Part shown: positions 35,335 to 44,660 of the stretch, piece after piece
Position numbering within the stretch: the first letter of the stretch is position 1
Layout of the letters: each line of letters begins with the position of its first letter
NCBI GenBank assembly: GCA_001916965.1
Contig: MNTL01000047.1
Coordinates: 87,417-151,416 of the forward strand
DNA: 64,000 nt
Direction of reading: 5' to 3'
DNA from: Roseburia sp. CAG:10041_57
GTDB lineage: Bacteria > Bacillota > Clostridia > Lachnospirales > Lachnospiraceae
Program-made: the position numbers and the translations under genes
The notes under the pieces: model-generated
The model's input: only the letters and a program-made list of their open reading frames with translations
The model's database searches: none
What the model was told of the DNA's origin: nothing

Positions 35335-36173
35335 TATTTTATCTCCTTATTCAGACCAAGCGTCTCGTTCATGCTTCCCATCCGATAGCCCAGAAGATCC
35401 AGTGTCACATAGGTAAATCCATATTCTTTGAACTTCTCAGCTATGAACTTGCGGTTCTCTTCTTCCATAAGCTTGGGAAATTCAGACGGTTCAATCTCAA
35501 TTCTTGCCATCATGCCGTGGATTCTGACTCTGACCTGATGAAATCCCATATCCAGTAAGAGCTGTTCCGCCTTATCTACCATACCAAGCTTCTCCTCTGT
35601 AATAGTCTCTCCATATACAAAACGGGAAGAAAGACATGCGAAAGACTGCTTCTCCCAGGTCGGCAGATCCAGATATCTGGAAACAGCACGGATATCTGCC
35701 TTGGTAAACTGACATGCACGCAGCGGACTCTTAATCTCAAGCTCTGCTACAGCCTGTAAGCCTGGACGATAATCTCCATTATCATCCAGATTAGAACCTT
35801 CTACGATATTCTCAATATGATTTTCCTCTGCAATGGCACGGATTTTCTCAAATAATTCCTTCTTACACAGATAACAACGATTCTTTGGATTCTGTGCAAA
35901 TCCATCTATATTTAATTCTTCTGATTCACAGATGAAATGAGCAATGCCTTCCTTTTTACAGAAATCAATTGCTTCATTTAATTCTCTCTTTGGAAAAGAA
36001 CATGACTGTGCAGTTACTGCAATTGCTTTATCTCCCAACGTATCATGGGCTACTTTTAATAGGAAAGTAGAATCTACTCCACTGGAAAAGGCAACTGCTA
36101 CAGAATGCAATCCCCTCAGATATTCACGTAAATTCTCCAACTTCTCCATCTGTTCTCTTGTTATTTCACTCAT
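35334..36173 (-). CDS. larE: ATP-dependent sacrificial sulfur transferase LarE
   Basis: PP-loop enzyme that AMPylates and thiolates the pyridine-dicarboxylate precursor of the nickel-pincer cofactor of lactate racemase-type enzymes. The about 279-residue protein has the PP-loop SSGVDS (about residue 30), an RCYLCKKELF segment and the ACLSSRF segment containing the family sulfur-donor Cys. Three cysteines in these segments match the LarE type thought to hold an iron-sulfur cluster instead of sacrificing its own Cys. larA, larB and larC are not in the window. The start is uncertain (ATG 36173 or GTG 36185). Confidence 0.9.
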   Translation of the reverse strand: MSEITREQMEKLENLREYLRGLHSVAVAFSSGVDSTFLLKVAHDTLGDKAIAVTAQSCSFPKRELNEAIDFCKKEGIAHFICESEELNIDGFAQNPKNRCYLCKKELFEKIRAIAEENHIENIVEGSNLDDNGDYRPGLQAVAELEIKSPLRACQFTKADIRAVSRYLDLPTWEKQSFACLSSRFVYGETITEEKLGMVDKAEQLLLDMGFHQVRVRIHGMMARIEIEPSEFPKLMEEENRKFIAEKFKEYGFTYVTLDLLGYRMGSMNETLGLNKEIK

Positions 36174-36370
36174 ATCCTCTAACACACCTTTCGTACTTGT
36201 TATCGTTACTATTCTCTACTTTTTCATGCTTCTTGTCAATTCCATTCTTCATGCCGTTTTTCACAGAACTTACACATATAGCACAAATTTCCATCACATT
36301 TTCCAACTATACTAAGCCCATAAAATCAAACAACACATATGTGAACCAAACATAATAAGGAGACATCAAT

Positions 36371-38098
36371 ATGAAAAGAATGAATCAATTTGTTTATGCC
36401 CTGCTGATTGGCTGTGTACTGCTGACAGGCTGTGGCAGTAACACCAATACAACAGAAACAAAAGAAGAAGTGATTTCAGATTCACAGGCAAACGCCTCTA
36501 CTGAAGCAACTCAGAGTGAATCTGCCTCTGAGGAAGAAAATGATTCCGTTACAGGACGGATTGAAAGTATAGATGAAACATCCATTACACTCGCTGTTAT
36601 GAACATGCCAGGCGGCGCAGCTCCTGATGGCAATGGCGGCGGCGACAAACCAAGCGTTGAAGCTCCCGATGGTAACGGCGGTGGTGATAAACCAAGCGGT
36701 GAGGCTCCTGACGGCAACGGCGGCGGTGACAAGCCAAGTGGTGAAGCCCCTGACGGCAACGGTGGCGGTGACAAGCCAAGCGGTGATGGTAACGGTGCCC
36801 CACAAGCGCCTGATAATAACGCTGAGTCCGTAACAATCACTTTGACAGACAACACACTCTTCTATGATGAATCAGGCTCTGCGATCACTATAGATTCCTT
36901 AACTGAAGGTACTACAGTAACTGTTGCAACAGATGCAGATGGTAATGCAATCTCTGTAACAATCACTACTCTTTCAGCTATGGGCGGAGGTATGGGAGGC
37001 GGTCAATCCGCCCCTTCCTCTTATGAAGCAGTGAACACATACAGCGAAGATAACTCTATCTCCAATGAAAGCATCTCCTCTACAGGTACAGATGAGAATG
37101 CCATCCTGGTAACAAATCAGGCTAATGTATCCCTCGACAATGTAACAATTGACAGAACTTCATCAGACAGCACAGGCGGGGATTCCTCCAGTTTCTACGG
37201 AGTAGGTGCCGCCGTTCTTGCTACTGACGGAACTGTTAATATTTCCAACAGTACGATTACAACCAATGCTTCCGGCGGCGCAGGTATATTCGCTTATGGA
37301 GATGGCGTAGCCAATGTATCTGATACAACGATCAATACAACGCAGGATACTTCTGGCGGTATTCACGTAGCAGGCGGTGGTACTCTGCACGCTACAAATC
37401 TGACTGTAGAGACCAATGGTGGCTCTGCTGCTACAATCCGTTCTGACAGAGGTGGCGGAACAATGACTGTAAATGGTGGCAGTTATACTTCTAATGGCTC
37501 AGGCTCACCTGCTGTATACTGTACTGCAGATATTGATATTCAGAATGCTACACTGACAGCTACCGGTTCAGAAGCAGTATGTATTGAGGGTCTTAATTCT
37601 CTGAAGCTTACAGACTGTGATCTGACTGGTGATATGCCGGAAAATGAACAGAATGACTGTACCTGGACTGTTATCCTCTACCAGAGCATGTCTGGTGACT
37701 CCGAAGTAGGTAACAGTACTTTCAGTATGACAGGCGGCTCCCTCACTTCCAAAAATGGCGGTCTGTTCTATACAACCAATACAGAAAGTACTTTCTATCT
37801 GTCTGATGTAGATATTACCTATTCTGACAGCAATGATTTCTTCCTGAAATGCACAGGTAATTCCAATGCAAGAGGCTGGGGACAAAGCGGTGCCAACGGT
37901 GCTGACTGTATATTCACAGCAGATAATCAGGATATGACAGGTGATGTAATCTGGGACAGCATCAGTGACCTTGACTTCGACATGGTAAATGGAAGTACAC
38001 TGATTGGTGCTTTCGTTCAGGATGAAAGCAATGCCGGCAATGGTGGCAATGGCTACGCTAACCTCACAAATTATATACTTCCGTATACTTTTTCTTGA
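36371..38098 (+). CDS. Beta-helix lipoprotein with DUF5666-like domain and Gly-rich tandem repeats
   Basis: Secreted lipoprotein of 575 residues. A type II signal peptide ends in LLTGC (Cys about 21). A DUF5666-like beta domain (VTGRIESIDETSITL) is interrupted by four tandem 14-residue units PDGNGGGDKPSxEA (about 84-139) rich in Gly, Asp and Pro, then resumes (VTITLTDNTLFY). From about residue 225 a right-handed beta-helix (adhesin/pectate-lyase-like) with repeated N-G-T/G-I-x-V rungs runs to the end. AAGGAG precedes the ATG. Function is unknown; binding to polysaccharide at the cell surface is plausible. It ends 35 bases inside the convergent M32 carboxypeptidase gene. Confidence 0.82.
   Translation: MKRMNQFVYALLIGCVLLTGCGSNTNTTETKEEVISDSQANASTEATQSESASEEENDSVTGRIESIDETSITLAVMNMPGGAAPDGNGGGDKPSVEAPDGNGGGDKPSGEAPDGNGGGDKPSGEAPDGNGGGDKPSGDGNGAPQAPDNNAESVTITLTDNTLFYDESGSAITIDSLTEGTTVTVATDADGNAISVTITTLSAMGGGMGGGQSAPSSYEAVNTYSEDNSISNESISSTGTDENAILVTNQANVSLDNVTIDRTSSDSTGGDSSSFYGVGAAVLATDGTVNISNSTITTNASGGAGIFAYGDGVANVSDTTINTTQDTSGGIHVAGGGTLHATNLTVETNGGSAATIRSDRGGGTMTVNGGSYTSNGSGSPAVYCTADIDIQNATLTATGSEAVCIEGLNSLKLTDCDLTGDMPENEQNDCTWTVILYQSMSGDSEVGNSTFSMTGGSLTSKNGGLFYTTNTESTFYLSDVDITYSDSNDFFLKCTGNSNARGWGQSGANGADCIFTADNQDMTGDVIWDSISDLDFDMVNGSTLIGAFVQDESNAGNGGNGYANLTNYILPYTFS
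36620..36787 (+). repeat. Four tandem 42-bp repeats
   Basis: Units at 36620-36661, 36662-36703, 36704-36745 and 36746-36787, each encoding A-PDGNGGGDKPS-(V/G)-(E/D). The copies differ mainly at third codon positions (for example GGC/GGT), so they are old enough to have diverged silently while the peptide was kept. Copy-number change would keep the frame. Confidence 0.95.
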
Positions 38099-39563
38099 AA
38101 TAATCAATAATCGGCTGTGCGCTGACTTCCTTACCGCATACCTTCTCTATGACTTCTTTCGGTAAGCGGGTGCTTCCATACTGGTGAATCTTCTCATTGA
38201 GCCATTTGGTAATCTCACCAATCCTGCCCTCTCGCAGAATGGTGTCTACATCACCGATCTCTTTGGTGATCTCTTCGAGATACATACCATCATAGATATT
38301 GCCCAGAAGGTAAGATGGGAAATATCCAAAAGATCCATCTGACCAGTGCATATCCTGTAAAATACCCTCTGCATCATTTGCAGGTGTAATCTGCAGGTAT
38401 TCCTGCATTTTCTCATTCCAAAGCTTCGGCAATTCCTCTACAGACACGCCATCACGGAAGATTGCCTTCTCCAGCTCATAACGGATAATGATATGGAAAC
38501 AGTAAGTAAGCTCATCTGCTTCTGTACGGATCAGACTGTTTCTGACATGATTAATCTCATGATAGAACTCATCCAGGCTGATTTCCTTGAACTTGGGAAG
38601 CAATGCGCCAAGCTTCTCATAAATCGGTACCCAGAAATTCTTATTTCTCCCCAGTACATTCTCATAGAATCTTGACTGGCTCTCATGAATACCACAATAG
38701 CGGCAGCTTCCTGCTATCGTACCATCATAGGCAGGATTCACGTTCTGCTCAAAGATTGCATGTCCACCCTCATGAATCGCTGAATACATGGAACTGATCG
38801 CATCATTCTCATAATAATGGTTCGTTACACGTACATCTCTGGATGAGAAATTAAGCGTAAATGGATGCTCTGTTTCCCCTACAGTACCAGCTTCCCAGTT
38901 GAAGCCTATATAATCCAGAAGAAGCTTCTGTACCTTCTTCTGCTCTTCTACTTTATATTTACCTGCAAATCTGGAATCATCCGGCTGCTTTGCTGCCAGT
39001 ACCTTCTGTACAAAAGGCACCAGCTCCCGCTTCAAGTCATCAAAAAGCTTTTCAATTGTAGCGGAGTCCATACCTTCCTCGAACTGATTCAGAAGTACAT
39101 CATATACTTCTTCTCCGGGATTCGTATATCCTGCCATCTTCTTTGTCATTTCAATGATCTTCTGTAAATGCGGTGCAAAAATAGAGAAATCAGAAGCTCT
39201 CTTTGCTTCTTTCCAGGCATTACCTGACTCAGATTTCTCCTGAACGAATTCTTCATAGAAATCTGCCGGGATTCTCTGATTCTCATCATAATCACGTTTC
39301 ATTCTCTTCACAATAAACTGCCACATATCATCCAGCTTATCAAACTCTTCCGGTCTGGATAACTCTTCCAGCATATCGCCCAGTTCTTTTGCTGTGGAAA
39401 GCTTGAACATTTCTGTTGAAAAATATGTCATAGCCTGTGCATGCCCTTCAAATCCAAGCTTAGGCATCACGGTCTCCATATCCCAATTCAGTAACGTAAC
39501 TACATGTTCATACTGATTCATCTTTGTGATATACTCTTTTAAATTCTGTAATGTATCGCTCAT
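38064..39563 (-). CDS. M32 metallocarboxypeptidase
   Basis: Zinc carboxypeptidase of family M32 (Thermus carboxypeptidase type), 499 residues, mostly helical, cytoplasmic, removing C-terminal residues from peptides. The zinc motif is HEGGH in AIHEGGHAIFEQN (about 260-272) with the downstream Glu in HESQSRFYENV, as in the family; length and the TKMNQYEHVVTLLNWDMETVMP start match as well. GAGG lies before the ATG. It follows the GH35 gene by 14 bases. Its 3' end overlaps the convergent beta-helix lipoprotein gene by 35 bases, so both C-termini share DNA and antisense transcripts are expected. Confidence 0.94.
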   Translation of the reverse strand: MSDTLQNLKEYITKMNQYEHVVTLLNWDMETVMPKLGFEGHAQAMTYFSTEMFKLSTAKELGDMLEELSRPEEFDKLDDMWQFIVKRMKRDYDENQRIPADFYEEFVQEKSESGNAWKEAKRASDFSIFAPHLQKIIEMTKKMAGYTNPGEEVYDVLLNQFEEGMDSATIEKLFDDLKRELVPFVQKVLAAKQPDDSRFAGKYKVEEQKKVQKLLLDYIGFNWEAGTVGETEHPFTLNFSSRDVRVTNHYYENDAISSMYSAIHEGGHAIFEQNVNPAYDGTIAGSCRYCGIHESQSRFYENVLGRNKNFWVPIYEKLGALLPKFKEISLDEFYHEINHVRNSLIRTEADELTYCFHIIIRYELEKAIFRDGVSVEELPKLWNEKMQEYLQITPANDAEGILQDMHWSDGSFGYFPSYLLGNIYDGMYLEEITKEIGDVDTILREGRIGEITKWLNEKIHQYGSTRLPKEVIEKVCGKEVSAQPIIDYFKKKYTEVYNL

Positions 39564-39577
39564 CTTAGACCTCGTTT

Positions 39578-41797
39578 CTATACTTCCAATTTATATACCG
39601 CATGGGCTGATGCCTCATGCAGTTCACAGCCTTTCCTTGGCTGCAGATCATAATATACCTCTTCTTCATATGGATAAACAACCAGTGTCAGATACTTGGG
39701 ATATCCGTAACGCTTCAATGCCACAGTCCAGTCCTCACCATTAGAAAACCAGTCTGTCAGCAATTTACCATCCTGATACAGCTGCGCCCTGTTGCCGCCA
39801 TAATTCATTGTCAGATATACATCCTGCAGATAATCTTCTGAAGTATCATCTGCATATTCATCCCGCACTTTATCATAAGTAAGCTGTAATTCATAGACTT
39901 TGCAGACATTATGTGCCTTTTCCTGCTCCAGTATACTCTGTATTGCATATGCAGGAGGTTGTGTCTGTGATGTCTCCCTGGTTGCAACTGACACCCGTGT
40001 CATAATCTCTGGCGGCAGGACATACATATCCGCAGGCTCTCCTGCCTCTTCATAGATTCTCACACGCTCCTCTTCCTCACCGGCTATCAGATATAATACG
40101 CCATCCTGTTCGTACAAAGGATGTTCCGTAATATACAGTCTATTGCCAAATACATAAGCATGCTCTGCATCTTCTCGGGTCAGAACCACAATATTCTCAT
40201 AAGTCTTGCCCTCATAGTCAAAATACGGCTTCTGACCATTATCATTATTATAAAAGAAATATCTGCTGCCGATTCTGGTGAGAAGTGATGCATTGGTGCT
40301 TATCAGTCTGCTCTCTCCCATCTGCAAGCCAAAAGGAATTACGGCACACTGATCCGCCTCGCAGCACAGATCATGCAGTACAAGCGGCTCCTGACCAATT
40401 CCTGTAATCTCTACATCCAGCCCCTGGATTGGCTGCATATGGCGCAGTCTCTGATGATTGTTAATAAAGAGAAATCCACCCTTAGTCTCCTCACAATAAC
40501 GCACACTTACTCTCGGCGTTGTCATATCTTCTGCATCCTGTGGCTGCTCCTCTGGGAAAAAGGCTGCTGCCGATGCCAGTTCTTCTTCAAAGGCATGAAT
40601 CATCAAATGCAGCATTTTCAGCTTGTGATAACTGTCATGAATCTGTCCCGATTCACGAATGCATGTCTGGAAATCGTAGCTCTTCGCCGGAAGATCATTG
40701 AAATATCCAGTCTCTCTGGCTTCCTGTAATGTGGTGTCTTTTCCATCAGGATTCACACCACCATGATACATGTAATATCCCAGCAGATTTGCTCCTGCCC
40801 CCAGCATACACCATGCCTGTGCCTGGATATCCTCAGGATATGGATAGGTTCTTCTAAGTGCTGTCACCTGAAGTCCTCCACCCAGCTCTGCTGTAAGATA
40901 GGGATTGTCTTCCTTGGAGAATGTACAGTCCGCGCCCTGATCAATTGCAAGATCCGCTCCAATGTTCTCATCCTGTCTGAATGACATCATCAGAAAGTTC
41001 TCACACGCCGGCATCTCATGGGTATGCCCTGCCCAGGGTGCATCCACATATCCACCCAGTACAGGCAGAGTCTCTCCCTCCAGAACAATTGCGCCACCCC
41101 AGCCAGTCGCTGTATAATATGGCACTTCATATCCAAGCTTCAAAGCAAGCCTCTTGAGACTCTTCATATGCTCTACACCACGGCTTTTATCAGAAGGACC
41201 TCCTGCATGGCAATATTCGTTCTCCAGCTGAATGCCAATAATAGGACCTCCATCCTTGCACATTTCACCTTTAATCTCCTGTGCAAGCCTTGTCCAGAAC
41301 TGCTCTACATACTGCATATATAAGGAATCATTTGTTCTTGTCTCATGTTCCCTTGATGCTCCCTCTATATAGCCCAGACCATTATGTCCAAGCTCTGCTA
41401 CCAGCCAATCCGGGAAACCGCCATTTCTTGCCTCACCATGTGCCCAGGGTCCGATACGCAGCCATACCGGCATATCCAGCTTCTTACAAAGCTCCAAAAA
41501 CGTCCTGATATCCCTGCTTCCGCCAAAATCCCATTCTCCCTTGTGTTCTTCATGGTGATTCCAGAATACATAAGTAGCCAGAATATCTACCCCGCCTGCC
41601 TTCATTTTCAGAATCGCTTCTTCCCACTCCGCAGGCATCCATCTGGAGAAATGAAATTCTCCCATAACAGGCAGCATCGCTCTGCCATTCTTCGTTAAAT
41701 AACGGTTATTGACCCCATAAACATTTCCCTGTTTGTCTTTGCCACCCATATTTGTATTTATTTTCAGTGGCTGTGTCTGTTCTATATGAATCCGCAT
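39578..41797 (-). CDS. GH35 beta-galactosidase
   Basis: Retaining beta-galactosidase of family GH35, about 739 residues, without a signal peptide. The TIM barrel starts with VMGEFHFSRWMPAEWEEAI and TYVFWNHHEEHKGEWDF; the acid/base Glu is in GIQLENEY (about 190) and the nucleophile Glu in TAELGGG (about 300). C-terminal beta domains follow. AAGGA lies 7 bases before the ATG at 41797; an in-frame TTG further out is less likely. A TATAAT at 41834-41839 may provide its own weak promoter after the Pel-type operon. The natural substrate could be arabinogalactan or galacto-oligosaccharides. Confidence 0.92.
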   Translation of the reverse strand: MRIHIEQTQPLKINTNMGGKDKQGNVYGVNNRYLTKNGRAMLPVMGEFHFSRWMPAEWEEAILKMKAGGVDILATYVFWNHHEEHKGEWDFGGSRDIRTFLELCKKLDMPVWLRIGPWAHGEARNGGFPDWLVAELGHNGLGYIEGASREHETRTNDSLYMQYVEQFWTRLAQEIKGEMCKDGGPIIGIQLENEYCHAGGPSDKSRGVEHMKSLKRLALKLGYEVPYYTATGWGGAIVLEGETLPVLGGYVDAPWAGHTHEMPACENFLMMSFRQDENIGADLAIDQGADCTFSKEDNPYLTAELGGGLQVTALRRTYPYPEDIQAQAWCMLGAGANLLGYYMYHGGVNPDGKDTTLQEARETGYFNDLPAKSYDFQTCIRESGQIHDSYHKLKMLHLMIHAFEEELASAAAFFPEEQPQDAEDMTTPRVSVRYCEETKGGFLFINNHQRLRHMQPIQGLDVEITGIGQEPLVLHDLCCEADQCAVIPFGLQMGESRLISTNASLLTRIGSRYFFYNNDNGQKPYFDYEGKTYENIVVLTREDAEHAYVFGNRLYITEHPLYEQDGVLYLIAGEEEERVRIYEEAGEPADMYVLPPEIMTRVSVATRETSQTQPPAYAIQSILEQEKAHNVCKVYELQLTYDKVRDEYADDTSEDYLQDVYLTMNYGGNRAQLYQDGKLLTDWFSNGEDWTVALKRYGYPKYLTLVVYPYEEEVYYDLQPRKGCELHEASAHAVYKLEV

Positions 41798-41882
41798 GCC
41801 TGTATCCTTCTTTCTTTTATCCAATACTTATTCATTATAACAGATATTTAACTGATTACCACTGTATAAATTTTATATACCA

Positions 41883-43253
41883 CTAATAATTTGAGGAATA
41901 GATTGTCACATACTTATCCTGTCCCGCATTATTCAATGTTACCGCAGCATCTCCTGTCATGGGGTCTTCGATTGCTACACGGATCTTCGCCACATCATCA
42001 GGCAGTTGTCCACTCCACTGTACTTTCAGGTTCATATCAGGCATTATATCTGAAAGATTCATATCCAACTGCTGTTTCTCTATGAAATTATTCTCTTCAT
42101 CATAGAAGTACAGGTACACAGCCCAATCCTCATACATGGGTGCGATTCCCTGATTATTCCACGTAACGGCTATATCCCATATACCCGATAATCTGTTTCT
42201 CTTCACAGCTGCCTTACTGATACCAAGCTTATATCCAAGCAATTCACGGATGACTGCTGCTTCCTGCTGGTACTGTGGCGCTTCTAATGCATGGGGAACC
42301 TTAGGTCCTATGAAGCTCATATGAGACTGACGGATCAGGCTTTTGGTCGTATCCATATCTGTTACCAGCAGTTCTTCCCAGCTTCTTGCACTGGTAAACT
42401 CTCCACCTACTGCTGCCTTTTTGTAGAAATCCGGTATGGCATATAAGGTATGCGCCTTGGCAGGCTCTGTATATACGCCTCCATCATTTAACCATTCCAG
42501 CCATTCATTGGTATCCTCTGCTTCTCCTGTCATATCATTATAGACACCCAGGCCATATTCCTTTACTCCAAGGAAAGGTCTTCGCATCATAAGCTGTACA
42601 TCCGAAAAAGCCTCTACATACTGGTCTACATACTGCATACAGACAGATTCCTCTGGAATGGGAACAATGCCTTCACCAGATTTCACATGCCACTCGCCCC
42701 AGTGCCCCAGACTGCCAAGCTGTACATAGCTTAAAAATCCCGGTCTTACTTCCTCAAATGCCTCTGCAATCTTCTGCAATACCTTGCCATGTGCCTCTAT
42801 CAGATCCGGATTGGCATAGTTAGGGGAATATCCCTTACCATACGAAGTATCATAAAAAGTCCCATCTCTGGTCTTCTCATACAGCCACTGTGGGATATCC
42901 ATATGTTCTTCCTGCCCAGATACATCACATAACAGCCGGAACACTGCATGCTTCCCCTGACTTGCATACTCCTGTGCCTGATTCTCATTTATTAATGTTG
43001 TAAAATCATACACCCCCTCCTGCGGTTCGATATCGCTCCATGTCATACCAATGTACACCAGCGTATTCTCACCCACAGCGTCAGGATAGTCTGCACTCAC
43101 TGCATATCCAATCAAAGGATTATACAGTATTTCCTGTTCATTCTCATCTGTATATATGGATGTTTGTATGATAATTTTGTTATATACAATAATCAGGATA
43201 AGCACTGTTAAAATCAAAAATAAGATGCCTTTTCCAATATTTTTATTAACCAT
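41883..43253 (-). CDS. DUF4832 membrane-anchored extracellular protein (putative glycoside hydrolase fold)
   Basis: About 456 residues: one N-terminal TM anchor (residues 8-27), then an extracellular DUF4832-type domain that looks like a TIM barrel (YIGMTWSDIEPQEGVYDF, then QLGSLGHWGEWH), and a C-terminal beta-sandwich. The ATG overlaps the DUF4956 stop by 8 bases, so it is translationally coupled and is the last gene of the Pel-type operon. DUF4832 is related to glycosidases, but catalytic residues cannot be assigned by eye. In this locus it could stand in for the GH166 hydrolase domain that is missing from the short PelA. Confidence 0.78.
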   Translation of the reverse strand: MVNKNIGKGILFLILTVLILIIVYNKIIIQTSIYTDENEQEILYNPLIGYAVSADYPDAVGENTLVYIGMTWSDIEPQEGVYDFTTLINENQAQEYASQGKHAVFRLLCDVSGQEEHMDIPQWLYEKTRDGTFYDTSYGKGYSPNYANPDLIEAHGKVLQKIAEAFEEVRPGFLSYVQLGSLGHWGEWHVKSGEGIVPIPEESVCMQYVDQYVEAFSDVQLMMRRPFLGVKEYGLGVYNDMTGEAEDTNEWLEWLNDGGVYTEPAKAHTLYAIPDFYKKAAVGGEFTSARSWEELLVTDMDTTKSLIRQSHMSFIGPKVPHALEAPQYQQEAAVIRELLGYKLGISKAAVKRNRLSGIWDIAVTWNNQGIAPMYEDWAVYLYFYDEENNFIEKQQLDMNLSDIMPDMNLKVQWSGQLPDDVAKIRVAIEDPMTGDAAVTLNNAGQDKYVTIYSSNY

Positions 43254-43929
43254 GGTATTCCCCATTAAACTGAACAAAGGATGTATTCTTGACATTTGGA
43301 TTCTGCTGTATCTTCTCTGCAATTACCATCTGTGTGTCTCTGCACTCCACCTGAATCGTCATCTCTGTCAGTTCATTACGGAGAATCTTGGATTTTACCT
43401 GATATCTGGTCTTGTTAAGCTCACGCAGAATCTCATCCCCTGTCTCAGCTCCGACATACTGTACCATCAGAATATATGTCTGTGTTCTTGACTTCTTACT
43501 GAAACATACTGCGATAAATACCGTCATAACTACAAAACCGACCAGTACCAGTATGTACATGCTGGCGCCCAGTGTAATGCCTGATGTGATTGCCCAGAAC
43601 ATATACAGAAGATCCAGCGGCTCTTTGATAGCAGTACGATAACGTACAATAGAAAGAGCACCTACCATACCAAGTGAGATCACGATATTCGTGGAAATTG
43701 CCAGTGTTACCATACAGGTAAGGCATGTCATTCCCACCAGTGTCAGTGCGTAAGACCGGCTGTAGATGACTCCGTTATAGAACTTCTTGTATACAAGGTA
43801 TATGCAAACCCCAAGCAATACTGCCAGAAGCATGTTAATGATAATACCGCTCATGGTATCCCATGATACTGACTGGACGAAATTATCCGATTCCAGTACT
43901 GACTTTTTGATCATATCTTTTACGCTCAT
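43246..43929 (-). CDS. DUF4956 membrane protein
   Basis: 227-residue protein with about four TM helices in the first 130 residues (INMLLAVLLGVCIYLVY and others) and a soluble C-terminal domain of about 90 residues. It contains the DUF4956 family block SLGMVGALSIVRYRTAIKEP. Proteins of this family very often lie next to VTC-domain and CotH genes, as here. Biochemical function is unknown. It starts 20 bases after the VTC gene and overlaps the DUF4832 gene. Confidence 0.88.
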   Translation of the reverse strand: MSVKDMIKKSVLESDNFVQSVSWDTMSGIIINMLLAVLLGVCIYLVYKKFYNGVIYSRSYALTLVGMTCLTCMVTLAISTNIVISLGMVGALSIVRYRTAIKEPLDLLYMFWAITSGITLGASMYILVLVGFVVMTVFIAVCFSKKSRTQTYILMVQYVGAETGDEILRELNKTRYQVKSKILRNELTEMTIQVECRDTQMVIAEKIQQNPNVKNTSFVQFNGEYHG

Positions 43930-43949
43930 TGTAATAACCTAACCTCTCG

Positions 43950-44660
43950 TTATATTAAAATGCCTTTTCTCTCTATCTTGTGATCACAGCACATCACATA
44001 CTTGGATGCTGCCGTATACTCTGCCTCACTTGTTGTCAGCAGATCCTTAATAAAATCTGGAAGCAGCTGTGTATACTTTACTTCCATAATCAGCTCATTC
44101 GGCTTCATGACTGACCAGGATGGCAGCTCTGGATCAAACAGATCTCCCATAAGAGCCGTTTCCTGCAAATGATAGTCAAAAGTGATCCGCACATTTCCCG
44201 GTTCAAATACATAAGGAACTCTCTCATAATCAACAATTACTCTGGGGCGTAGAAAGTTTGTCACACATTCATAGTAAAAAGTCTGACATACCTCTTCCTT
44301 TCTTTCCCTGAGTATCTCATAATTTCCTGCAAGAATATTCCTTACTTCTTCTGTGGTCAGCCTGGCTGACTGTTTGTAAATGTAGGCTCCCTGCTTATGC
44401 TTGCATTCCAGCTTGATCAACTCATCACTGTAATTATAGAATCGTATTCTGTACTTCTTTCTGACCGCAGTACCCATCTGCTTCTCTTCATACGCACTGT
44501 TCCAGTAATCATCAAAATACAGACTGCGTATCTGGTAAATTCCATTCTCGGTATTGTTATCCCTGTCCAAAAACATATCAAGGCGTGCCATCATAATATC
44601 CTTATGCGCCTGTGTGATCCTGTACTTGAGTTCATGCCGGAAATTCTGCTTATTCGTCAT
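43950..44660 (-). CDS. VTC-domain (polyphosphate polymerase-like) protein
   Basis: Soluble protein of about 236 residues with the VTC fold of the triphosphate-tunnel superfamily, which in yeast makes polyphosphate from ATP. Tunnel-type basic and acidic residues are seen in FRHELKYRI, KKYRIRFYNY, IKLECKHK, RPRVIVDYERVPY and VRITFDY, in the expected order. The ATG at 44660 overlaps the CotH stop by 11 bases; longer in-frame starts lie inside CotH. It has no signal peptide. In this operon it may supply a phosphorylated substrate or bind one; this is inference. Confidence 0.88.
   Translation of the reverse strand: MTNKQNFRHELKYRITQAHKDIMMARLDMFLDRDNNTENGIYQIRSLYFDDYWNSAYEEKQMGTAVRKKYRIRFYNYSDELIKLECKHKQGAYIYKQSARLTTEEVRNILAGNYEILRERKEEVCQTFYYECVTNFLRPRVIVDYERVPYVFEPGNVRITFDYHLQETALMGDLFDPELPSWSVMKPNELIMEVKYTQLLPDFIKDLLTTSEAEYTAASKYVMCCDHKIERKGILI

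Noticed and set aside
36620..36787. CRISPR array
   Set aside because: The 42-bp units are contiguous, without spacers, and encode an in-frame peptide repeat.
36482..36855. Two long antisense frames over the 42-bp repeats
   Set aside because: They exist only because the repeat has a length divisible by three and no stop on the other strand; Pro/Leu-rich, no ribosome site, no family likeness.
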